The position numbers were made by a program, and so were the translations under genes. Below, one piece after another: positions 23,975 to 31,187 of a stretch of 39,821 bases of DNA (positions are counted from its first letter, which is position 1; every line of letters begins with the position of its first letter). Source of the stretch: Acholeplasmataceae bacterium (GTDB lineage Bacteria > Bacillota_I > Bacilli_A > Acholeplasmatales > Acholeplasmataceae); the NCBI GenBank assembly GCA_028690555.1, contig JAQVBA010000004.1, positions 1 through 39,821 on the forward strand. The letters run 5' to 3'. The notes under the pieces were generated by a model, which searched no databases, was not told the origin of the DNA, and worked only from the letters and a program-made list of their open reading frames with translations.

Positions 23975-25309
23975 ATGAAAAAATTATTAACAGTACTAGT
24001 TGTATTACTAGCTGCATTTGCACTTGTTGCATGTGGACCTAAAAATGAAGGCGAACTTATTGACTTCGGTGACACATTCGTTCAAAAATCAAAAATCCGT
24101 GTTTGGATTGATGATGAAAATGGCGAATATATGGAAGCAGTCATTGCTGAATTTAACAAATTATATCCAAATATCGTTGTTGAACATCAACACATGGGTT
24201 CAGTTGATTCACGTGAATTATTAAAGACTTTCGGTCCTTCTGGTAATGGTGCTGACGTCTTCCAATTCCCACATGACCATATGGCTCAAGCGGTTTTAGA
24301 AGATTTAGTTTATCCACTTCCAGCTGCGACTCAAACATTATTAAACGAACGTGCACATGAACTTGGTATGAGCATTGCAACGTTAACTTATGACGAAATT
24401 GCTAAATCTTTCGATCCAGCATCTCCAAATGCTGTTGAAAGAGTTTATGGTGTTCCAATGAGTGTTGAATCCGTTGGCTTATATTACAACACTGATTTAG
24501 TGACTTCTGTTCCTACAACTTACGAAGCTTTATTAGCTGAAGTTGCTGCATGGAATGCTGAAGCTGCAGCAGATGGTTCTGGCCGTACGAATGCTGAAGC
24601 AGGTTTATTCGGTCTTGCAATATCAAGCCATTGGGCAGATAGTTATTTCAATCAACACATTTATTCAGCATTTGGATTCTATCCATTTGGTGATGAATTA
24701 AATGATCCTTCTGCCGTTGGTTATGTCAATGCAGCAGACGCACTAACTTGGATGATTACTGAACTTAAACCATTAACAACTGGTACAGGTAACCATAACT
24801 CAGTGACTGGTGGAACAAACTTTGAAGAAGGTAAAATTCCTTATATCATTGCTGGTCCATGGAACATGGAAGCTTATGATGCAGCAGGTGTAAATTACGC
24901 AGTTGCTCAAATGCCAACGATTAATGGCGAAGCTACACAAACATTTGCTGGTGCAATTATTGCAGCTGTTTACAAGTATTCAGAAAATAAAGAAGATGCC
25001 ATTAAGTTTGTTGAATTCTTAAATTCTGATATCGCAATGGAACTTCAATATCAATTCAAGAAGAAATTACCAGCACTTAAATCAGATCTACTTGCAAATA
25101 TCGAAGGTGTTAGTGATAATGCGAAGTTATTAGCAATGTCACAACAATTAGAAACATCCGTTCCAATGCCAGTCATTCCTCAAGTTACATATTATTGGGG
25201 ACCAGGCGAAACAATGGTTATTGATGTTTGGAATAATGGTAAGGCAGTTGCAGACGCAGTTGCTGATGCAGAAAAATCTTATCGTACATTAGCTGGTTTA
25301 GCTAGTTAA
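23975..25309 (+). CDS. malE: Maltodextrin ABC transporter substrate-binding lipoprotein (MalE/MdxE type)
   Basis: A 444-residue extracellular solute-binding protein, family 1. The lipobox LVAC gives lipidated Cys20. Recognisable segments: KIRVWIDDENGEYMEAVIAEFNK, GADVFQFPHDHMAQAV, YGVPMSVESVGLYYNTDL, and the later GKIPYIIAGPWNMEAY motif. These are typical of maltose/maltodextrin receptors. It delivers malto-oligosaccharides to the two permeases encoded next. It is 11 bases after the starch-binding gene, with GGAGG in between. A strong hairpin in the gap before malF may set a higher level of this protein than of the permeases. Confidence 0.93.
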   Translation: MKKLLTVLVVLLAAFALVACGPKNEGELIDFGDTFVQKSKIRVWIDDENGEYMEAVIAEFNKLYPNIVVEHQHMGSVDSRELLKTFGPSGNGADVFQFPHDHMAQAVLEDLVYPLPAATQTLLNERAHELGMSIATLTYDEIAKSFDPASPNAVERVYGVPMSVESVGLYYNTDLVTSVPTTYEALLAEVAAWNAEAAADGSGRTNAEAGLFGLAISSHWADSYFNQHIYSAFGFYPFGDELNDPSAVGYVNAADALTWMITELKPLTTGTGNHNSVTGGTNFEEGKIPYIIAGPWNMEAYDAAGVNYAVAQMPTINGEATQTFAGAIIAAVYKYSENKEDAIKFVEFLNSDIAMELQYQFKKKLPALKSDLLANIEGVSDNAKLLAMSQQLETSVPMPVIPQVTYYWGPGETMVIDVWNNGKAVADAVADAEKSYRTLAGLAS

Positions 25310-25340
25310 TCATTCGTTGATTTAAATTCAAACTAAAGAT

Positions 25341-25371
25341 GAGGCGGCTTGTTAAAAACAATGCCGCCCTC
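25341..25371 (+). other. Strong intercistronic RNA hairpin between malE and malF
   Basis: GAGGCGGC-TTGTT / AACAA-GCCGCC-CTC forms a nearly perfect 13-bp stem with an AAA loop and two small bulges. No long T run follows directly (GTTTATAGTTTTTT), so it looks like a 3' stabiliser of malE mRNA or a partial terminator, not a full stop. Confidence 0.65.
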
Positions 25372-25397
25372 GTTTATAGTTTTTTATGGAGGGCAAC

Positions 25398-27743
25398 ATG
25401 AAGTTTATGAGTGTGTTAAAAGCAATTTTGTCAGGCTTAGTATGGGGACTAGGTCAACTTTTCAATAGGCAATATTTCAAAGCCTTATTCTTTTTTATTT
25501 TTTTCGTGGGGTTTATCTTAATTGAATTATTAACAGGTAGTTATTTCATAGAGAAAGATGCATATGATAAATTACCTGGTAAAAATTTTGGTGATAATTG
25601 GGTTCAAGAAGGATTTTTACCAGAATATTTTGAAAACTCATTAAGTGATGGTGGCTATCAGCCATTTGAAGATTACTTGCTTGAAATTGGCGGTGCTGAT
25701 CAACTAGATGAAACTGCATTTGTTGCATTTTTAGCTCGTGATTTACAAGAAAATAATCCAATTACCTATACGAATCTATTAACCAATCAGATCACTTTGC
25801 AAGATGATTTTGATGAAACTGGGATCGTTCATATCAACCGAAAACAAAATCTTTTTAAAGATAGTCAAGGATTGTACTATGTTGAACGAAATATTACATT
25901 AGAAGACGGAAGCAATAAAAAAGAATACATTGAAACAACACCACTCTCAGGGGTTTTAAATGAAAGTAATGTGTTATTAAGTACTGATGGACTCACGCCA
26001 TTTAACAAGAGTGGTGAGGTGTTCAAAAGCGGTTCTAGTTTGTATGTTAGAGCTGCTGATGGTGGTATTAATGTTTACATCAATATTTCGACTGAACAAC
26101 TTGAATCTGTCACTTCCCCAACAAAAGTGAATGTTCAAGGACCGATTTATGTAAAAAATAATGAGATTTTCGAATACTATGAAGCTGGGCTCATGTATAA
26201 TTCAGTTCGCTTGCAATATTTGGAAACACCATTTTTTGTTAACTTTAGACAAGCCATGTTCTATACTTATTCTTATGCATGGAACGAATATAATAATAAT
26301 GATTATACGCGCTTAATGCTTAGGGTCTATTTAGATTTAAATCCAGAATTAAGAGATCAATTTAGAACAGACTATAATAATTTCTTCTATGATAATGCGG
26401 GTCTTTTTGTAAGAGGCTATTGGGCTGTTGGAACACTTGGTGTTGCACACAAAGTCAATTTCACGGGTCATGCTGCTTTAAATGATGCGATGATTGGAAC
26501 GCAAAGCTCTCCATTTAACTTGATTGGTAAAGTGACGATTTTAGAACCCATTCCAATTCAAGGACACGTTTCAACGATGCTACTCTTAGAAGGTTTAATT
26601 GGAGTCATCTTGTCATTATTCTTCTTTATCTTTGGTTTCTGGAGCATTCGTGATGCGTATAAGATTAGTGAGAAGAAGCGTTTAAACCAAGAAGTTGTTA
26701 ATGATAAAGAGTATTTTAAAGATGTTTATGAATCCGGATTTGAATATATCGTTTTATCTCCTGCTATCTTTGTTTTAGCATTTATTTCGATTATGCCGAT
26801 TGCATTTGGTTTTGTCATTGCATTTACTAGTATTTCAGGGAATGAATCGATGATGAACACCTTTGATTGGGTAGGATTTAAAAACTTTCTAGCGCTTTTT
26901 AATTTTACATCAGGACTTGGAGCTTCCTTTGGACAAGCCTTTTGGCGTGTCTTATTATGGACAGTTTTATGGGCAATCTTGTCAACCTTTACAGTATTCT
27001 TCGGTGGATTTATCCAAGCACTTATTTTAAATAGTGAACGTGTTGTGTTTAGAAAATTATGGCGAACTATATTGATTTTGCCTTGGGCAATTCCTGCCTT
27101 ATTATCACAAATGGTATTTTCAGTTATTTTTAATGAAAATGGCTTTATTAATACATTCCTACAGGATATAGGCGTTTATACAATCTTAAACAACTTAGGT
27201 ATGCTTGGAGTTGATTTCTCTTCACTCTCAGGTATCGATAGGCTCTTTTATTTAGGTGCAGATAACATTCAATGGTTTAGTAATTCCTTTAACTCAACCT
27301 TTGTTAGAACAACCCTAGTTGTCGTTAATATTTGGCTAGGGTTCCCATACTTTATGGCACTTATGACTGGTATTATGACTGCCATTGACTCAACACTTTA
27401 TGAAGCTGCTGATATTGATGGAGCAACGGGTATGCAAAAGATTACAAAGATTACCATGCCACTTGTATTATATTCAACAGCACCCATTTTAATTATGACA
27501 TTTTCGGGGAACTTTAATAACTTCGGGGTCATCTACTTTATTACAGGTGGTGGACCGAATGCCGGACATGCCGGCAGGGGGTTTGCTGGAGATACAGATA
27601 TCTTGATTTCATGGATGTATAAGTTGACAGTTGATTATTCAATTTTCAACATGGCATCCGTCTTCTCAGTTCTAATATTCCTATTTGTGGGATCACTTAC
27701 AGCATGGAATTTATCACGAACTAGAGCATTCCAGGAGGACTAA
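25398..27743 (+). CDS. malF: Maltodextrin ABC transporter permease (MalF/MdxF type) with large extracellular domain
   Basis: Start at ATG 25398 with GGAGGG upstream. The 781 residues are far more than the usual 430-515. TM1 (about 15-45) has the LGQLFNRQYFKALFFF motif common at the N-terminus of Firmicute MalF. A hydrophilic region of about 330 residues follows (about 50-385), expected outside. TM2 (about 392-412) comes next and then the permease core from about 440, with the EAA loop EAADIDGATGMQKITKITMPL near 668. The large outside domain resembles the E. coli MalF P2 loop in idea but lies before the core. It may bind MalE or glucan. malG follows after three bases. The ATPase is not in this window. 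Confidence 0.9.
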   Translation: MKFMSVLKAILSGLVWGLGQLFNRQYFKALFFFIFFVGFILIELLTGSYFIEKDAYDKLPGKNFGDNWVQEGFLPEYFENSLSDGGYQPFEDYLLEIGGADQLDETAFVAFLARDLQENNPITYTNLLTNQITLQDDFDETGIVHINRKQNLFKDSQGLYYVERNITLEDGSNKKEYIETTPLSGVLNESNVLLSTDGLTPFNKSGEVFKSGSSLYVRAADGGINVYINISTEQLESVTSPTKVNVQGPIYVKNNEIFEYYEAGLMYNSVRLQYLETPFFVNFRQAMFYTYSYAWNEYNNNDYTRLMLRVYLDLNPELRDQFRTDYNNFFYDNAGLFVRGYWAVGTLGVAHKVNFTGHAALNDAMIGTQSSPFNLIGKVTILEPIPIQGHVSTMLLLEGLIGVILSLFFFIFGFWSIRDAYKISEKKRLNQEVVNDKEYFKDVYESGFEYIVLSPAIFVLAFISIMPIAFGFVIAFTSISGNESMMNTFDWVGFKNFLALFNFTSGLGASFGQAFWRVLLWTVLWAILSTFTVFFGGFIQALILNSERVVFRKLWRTILILPWAIPALLSQMVFSVIFNENGFINTFLQDIGVYTILNNLGMLGVDFSSLSGIDRLFYLGADNIQWFSNSFNSTFVRTTLVVVNIWLGFPYFMALMTGIMTAIDSTLYEAADIDGATGMQKITKITMPLVLYSTAPILIMTFSGNFNNFGVIYFITGGGPNAGHAGRGFAGDTDILISWMYKLTVDYSIFNMASVFSVLIFLFVGSLTAWNLSRTRAFQED

Positions 27744-27746
27744 GCC

Positions 27747-29132
27747 ATGACAACATTCCAATATATATTAATTTCTTATGTTATCGTTTTAGCCCTTGTT
27801 GTGCACCAAGGTATTGCTTATGACATTGCAAAGAAAAAAGGAATTGAAGGGACAAAAGCGAGATTGATCGCGCTCATCCCAATTTATGGCATCATACATT
27901 TCATGAAAATGGATAATGCACCAGGTGTTGTAGATGAAGAAGTGAGAAATCTTTTTAGCTTTGAAGTGGTTAGTAAACGTATCTTGTTTGATTCACTGAT
28001 TGTTTTACTTGCTTATTTAGTCTTTATACCTATAGCGGTATTACTATATATTTCTTTATCTAATAACTTACTTCAGACTTTACTCATATCTTTTGGTGTC
28101 ATTCTATTATGGCTCGTTCATCAAGGAACTGTTGTAGACTATGCAAGTAAAAAAGGATATGAAGGTATTATCGTTGGACTCATTGGATTAATCCCAATTT
28201 ATGGTTTTATTCATTACATGCGTAAAGAAAAACGCCGTAATGTGTCTAAACAGGCGTTAAGAAATGTGTTTAGTCCCAAAAATTTCTTAGGTCGTGCCCT
28301 CATTTATGGTGAAATAACATTAGTTGCGATTATTGTTATTGTTCCTGTGATCTACATTTTCGGTATGGCGTTTGCGAATTTGAGAAGTAACATTCCAAAC
28401 CAATTATGGCCAGATAATCCATCATTTGAAGCATTCAAATACTTATTTAATGAAACCAATTACTTAAAATGGTATTGGAACACATTAAAGATTGCACTGA
28501 TCAATATGTTTGTCGGTACCATTTTAATTACGGGTGCAGCTTATGTATTTGCGAGATTCCAATTTAAAGGCAAAAAAGCTGGCTTATTAACCATCTTAGT
28601 TTTACAAGCTTTCCCTTCATTTATGGGTCTTATCGCGATGTATGTCTTATTTTGGAAGTTTGGTCTTCTAGGTAAACCAACTGCATTATCGATTCTCTAT
28701 ATTGGGGGTAGTATTCCCGGTAACTTATGGCTTATTAAGGGATTCTTAACGCAAATTCCTAAGGATCTTGATGAATCAGCAATGATAGATGGTGCAAATA
28801 AACTACAAATTTTCTTTAGAATCATTTTGCCACTAGCTGTTCCTATTTTAACATTCGTTGCTGTCTCCATGTTTATGGGTCCTTGGATGGATTATATGCT
28901 TCCAGGTTACTTATTACAATTCTATCCAGAAGGGGCTCCAGCGGATTACGATGTCACCAATCAATGGACCTTGGCTGTTGGATTATTCAAGTTTATTAAT
29001 GACTTGAACTATCAACATTATTCTGCATTTGCTGCTGGGGCACTCTTTGTAGGTATCCCAATTGCAACACTTTATATGGTCTTCCAACGTTACTTAATCG
29101 AAGGTATCATGGCTGGAGCAACCAAAGGTTAA
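27747..29132 (+). CDS. malG: Maltodextrin ABC transporter permease (MalG/MdxG type) with tandem N-terminal duplication
   Basis: At 461 residues this is about 180 longer than usual MalG (about 280). The C-terminal part (about 185-461) is a normal BPD permease with the EAA loop ESAMIDGANKLQIFFRIILPL near 342. The extension consists of two related units at a constant offset of 105 residues. Both have a VHQG-x3-D motif, then LIPIYG and an IH-x-M segment, then RNLFS/RNVFS and a hydrophobic helix. In the second copy that helix is the MalG TM1 itself. So part of the gene, including TM1, seems to have been duplicated in tandem. AGGAGG precedes the ATG. A strong terminator follows, ending the four-gene mal operon. 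Confidence 0.9.
   Translation: MTTFQYILISYVIVLALVVHQGIAYDIAKKKGIEGTKARLIALIPIYGIIHFMKMDNAPGVVDEEVRNLFSFEVVSKRILFDSLIVLLAYLVFIPIAVLLYISLSNNLLQTLLISFGVILLWLVHQGTVVDYASKKGYEGIIVGLIGLIPIYGFIHYMRKEKRRNVSKQALRNVFSPKNFLGRALIYGEITLVAIIVIVPVIYIFGMAFANLRSNIPNQLWPDNPSFEAFKYLFNETNYLKWYWNTLKIALINMFVGTILITGAAYVFARFQFKGKKAGLLTILVLQAFPSFMGLIAMYVLFWKFGLLGKPTALSILYIGGSIPGNLWLIKGFLTQIPKDLDESAMIDGANKLQIFFRIILPLAVPILTFVAVSMFMGPWMDYMLPGYLLQFYPEGAPADYDVTNQWTLAVGLFKFINDLNYQHYSAFAAGALFVGIPIATLYMVFQRYLIEGIMAGATKG
27756..28367 (+). repeat. Tandem duplication inside malG (2 units, 105-codon offset)
   Basis: Unit 1 covers residues 4-102 (27756-28052) and unit 2 residues 109-207 (28071-28367). Anchors: H20 and H125, R67 and R172, each exactly 105 apart with no gap. 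In the 42-residue core beginning at A16/L121, 22 positions are identical. The DNA has diverged, so the event is old. Confidence 0.8.
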
Positions 29133-29142
29133 TCGAATCATT

Positions 29143-29175
29143 AAGACTAAGAAGAAAATTCTTAGTCTTTTTTTT
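29143..29175 (+). terminator. Strong intrinsic terminator of the mal operon
   Basis: AAGACTAAGAA/TTCTTAGTCTT perfect 11-bp stem with a short A-rich loop, followed by eight T. Confidence 0.92.
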
Positions 29176-29201
29176 GTTGAAAAAAGTAAGTTAATCGAGT
29201 C

Positions 29202-29210
29202 ATGATATAA
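29202..29210 (+). promoter_or_regulatory. Extended -10 promoter of the YCII-like/O-antigen-ligase-like operon
   Basis: TGATATAAT with no good -35, 23 bases before the ATG at 29234. It separates these two genes from the mal operon. Confidence 0.6.
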
Positions 29211-29233
29211 TGGGGGTACGAGGAGATTTATTC

Positions 29234-29533
29234 ATGAAAACATATCTTTATAAACTCACATTAACTAAACGATTATGGGATGAAAAAAATTGGACTAAAA
29301 AGGATGAAGAGATTATAGAAAAGCATTTTTTGAGAATTAAAAATGATTTTGAGCTTGGTAAAATCATTCACGTTGGAAAAACGATGAAAGAGGATATGCA
29401 TGGGTTTGGCATTGTTGTATTTAAATGTGAAGATGAAGAAGAAGCAAACGCATATATGCAAGATGATATCGCAATCAAAGAAGGTTTAATGACTGGAATT
29501 TGTCTCGAATATAAAGTGATATTTCAAAAATAG
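29234..29533 (+). CDS. YCII-related domain protein
   Basis: A 99-residue protein starting at ATG 29234, after GAGGAG; an upstream in-frame ATG would overlap the promoter. The layout fits the YCII family (dimeric alpha/beta ferredoxin-like fold): an N-terminal strand YLYKLTL, a long charged helix, ELGKIIHVGKTMKEDMHGFGIVVFKCED, then EEEANAYMQDDIAIKEGLMTG. Family members are small proteins of mostly unknown function, some acting as dehalogenase- or hydrolase-like subunits. It is nine bases upstream of the membrane protein gene and shares its promoter. Confidence 0.65.
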   Translation: MKTYLYKLTLTKRLWDEKNWTKKDEEIIEKHFLRIKNDFELGKIIHVGKTMKEDMHGFGIVVFKCEDEEEANAYMQDDIAIKEGLMTGICLEYKVIFQK

Positions 29534-29542
29534 AGGAACGAA

Positions 29543-30943
29543 ATGCAAATTGGCAAAAGAAAAAAGCATCAATGGCTAGATGATTTTAGATCAATTAAAA
29601 ATATAGATGATTTTTTTCAATTTTTCTCTAAAGAAAGATTGAGCAAAATCGCATTATACTTACTTATTATATGGAGTGTTATCCCACTTTTTTTAATGAT
29701 CTTAAGTATATTTTTAGATAGAAGTTCGGCATTTTCATTCATGTTCAATAGTGGGAGATTAACCATTATTTGGTATATGCTGATGCAACAAATCGGCTAT
29801 TTAGGTATAATCATGACAGTAATCATTATCCTAAGTAGTTTAAGGAATAAATCAAAAAATAAAATACCAACAAAAATTTATGTTTTTGAACATAAAGTAG
29901 AACTATTCCTTCTTTTGTTTTTATTATGGAGTTTGATTTCTTCGCTATTTTCTAGCGATCAAGCATTATCATTTTTAGGTACGGATTATCGTAAAGATGG
30001 ATGGTTAAGTTATCTTTCTTATAGTGGATTTTTTGGATTAGGATACTTGTTATTTAAAGAAAAAGATATCATTCGATTGTTGAGAGTTTTAGGCACTGTC
30101 GCCTCCATACTTGGGGTGTTATTGATTGTTAATATGGAATCCATTAATGAAATATTCACCTTTTATCATAAGAGCACAGTTTTTTATAATCCCAATCATA
30201 TGGGTTATTATTTAGTAATTTCGATTTTATCTTTAACCTATTTATCGATCAGAAAACCAAAGATTGATATTGATAAGGTCATATGCTATATACTCTTTTC
30301 AATCCTCGTGGTAGCTTTGATTGAAAACGGTTCATTTGGGCCATATATTGCAGTTAGCATGGGATTATTATTTTTAATGATTATGACGTTTGTTTTAAAG
30401 AAAAATAAGATGATTCATTCCATAAGTATCACTATTTTATTTATCGGTATTTCAGTGATTATGAATTTCGAGTCCAGCTTTTTATCTAATGAGACAAATC
30501 ATTTATCGGAAGGTATTGATGATATTATTGAAGACAAAGAAGATGCTGATCGTGCTGGTTCAGGAAGATGGGGTTTATGGACTAATGGTATTGAATTTAT
30601 GTTAGATAAACCGGTTACTGGATACGGGATTGAAAATTTAGAAAATGCGTATCTTGAAGTAGACATTATTCAAGATCGGCCACATAACGAATTCATACAG
30701 ATTGCAGCAACCACCGGTATCGTTGGTTTCATTATATATAGTTGTGCCATCGGTTTTCATTTTCTTGATTTTTTGAATCTGAGAAAGAATATAACCTACG
30801 AACAGATTGGAATCTTTATGATTGTTTTTGGATATTTGGTGTCCTCATTTTTTGGAAATTCGATGTTTTATACCACCCCATTTTTTATGATGATTTTAGG
30901 TTTATCAAAGTCGATGATTTCTAATCAAAAAGTGTTGATGTAA
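29543..30943 (+). CDS. O-antigen ligase/polymerase family membrane protein (Wzy_C domain)
   Basis: A 466-residue protein with about ten to twelve membrane helices. The Wzy_C pattern is visible: GSGRWGLWTNGIEFMLDKPVTGYG, then an outside loop with RPHNEFIQIAATTGIVGF, whose His381 matches the conserved His of WaaL/Wzy proteins. An SSLFSSDQALSFLGTDYRKDGWLSYLSY segment is in the first half. Relatives join or polymerise lipid-linked glycans on the outer face of the membrane; a lipoglycan or capsule role could be imagined here. No other glycan-assembly gene is nearby. Its stop codon overlaps a perfect cre-like operator. Confidence 0.8.
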   Translation: MQIGKRKKHQWLDDFRSIKNIDDFFQFFSKERLSKIALYLLIIWSVIPLFLMILSIFLDRSSAFSFMFNSGRLTIIWYMLMQQIGYLGIIMTVIIILSSLRNKSKNKIPTKIYVFEHKVELFLLLFLLWSLISSLFSSDQALSFLGTDYRKDGWLSYLSYSGFFGLGYLLFKEKDIIRLLRVLGTVASILGVLLIVNMESINEIFTFYHKSTVFYNPNHMGYYLVISILSLTYLSIRKPKIDIDKVICYILFSILVVALIENGSFGPYIAVSMGLLFLMIMTFVLKKNKMIHSISITILFIGISVIMNFESSFLSNETNHLSEGIDDIIEDKEDADRAGSGRWGLWTNGIEFMLDKPVTGYGIENLENAYLEVDIIQDRPHNEFIQIAATTGIVGFIIYSCAIGFHFLDFLNLRKNITYEQIGIFMIVFGYLVSSFFGNSMFYTTPFFMMILGLSKSMISNQKVLM

Positions 30944-30952
30944 ACGGTAACA
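30939..30952 (+). promoter_or_regulatory. Perfect CcpA/LacI-type operator candidate upstream of the glycogen phosphorylase operon
   Basis: TGTAAACGGTAACA fits TGWAANCGNTNWCA at 14 of 14 positions. It overlaps the TAA stop of the preceding gene and lies 236 bases before the phosphorylase ATG. The centre of a second site is 154 bases downstream, so looping between the two is possible. Confidence 0.65.
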
Positions 30953-30977
30953 TTTAGAATTGATATCTGACATACTC

Positions 30978-31002
30978 AAGAACACGTTCTGTGTTCTTTT
31001 TT
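30978..31002 (+). terminator. Intrinsic terminator after the O-antigen-ligase-like gene
   Basis: AAGAACAC-GTTCT-GTGTTCTT hairpin followed by TTTT. Confidence 0.85.
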
Positions 31003-31092
31003 GTTATTTTAATGTATTTAAATTCGAAAAGATGGGAAAATATGATAAATTTTGTTGTTCGAATGAACATTATAACGTCTCTTTTGACAATA

Positions 31093-31106
31093 TAAAAGCG
31101 GTTTCA
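31093..31106 (+). promoter_or_regulatory. CcpA/LacI-type operator candidate near the glgP promoter
   Basis: TAAAAGCGGTTTCA matches the cre consensus at 13 of 14 positions. It starts three bases after a perfect TTGACA at 31084-31089. A -10 is not clear: TATGAT at 31146-31151, with TTCAAA 16 bases upstream of it, is another possible promoter. Confidence 0.55.
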
Positions 31107-31154
31107 CTTTTTTATGTCAATGATTCAAAGTGAGATTGAATGTTATATGATAAA

Positions 31155-31174
31155 ATAATAATGTACATTATTAT
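31155..31174 (+). promoter_or_regulatory. Perfect 20-bp palindrome in the glgP leader
   Basis: The palindrome is centred on GTAC and ends just before the AAGGAG ribosome site (31175-31180). It could be an operator or an RNA hairpin near the ribosome site. It differs from the cre-like sites in sequence. Confidence 0.5.
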
Positions 31175-31187
31175 AAGGAGTAAACAC

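Noticed and set aside
27756..28367. The malG duplication as an assembly artefact
   Set aside because: The two units have diverged strongly in DNA and protein, so they are not a recent copy or a misassembly.
29543..30943. Taking the O-antigen-ligase-like gene as evidence of a Gram-negative outer membrane
   Set aside because: Wzy_C proteins also occur in Gram-positive and wall-less lineages; nothing else here points to lipopolysaccharide.
31140..31142. ATG 31140 as start of glgP
   Set aside because: No ribosome site; the added residues cross the palindrome and do not resemble phosphorylases. ATG 31188 has AAGGAG.
30944..31187. A small RNA gene or riboswitch in the longest gap
   Set aside because: The gap is explained by a terminator, operator candidates, promoter elements and one palindrome; no riboswitch core I know is recognisable.
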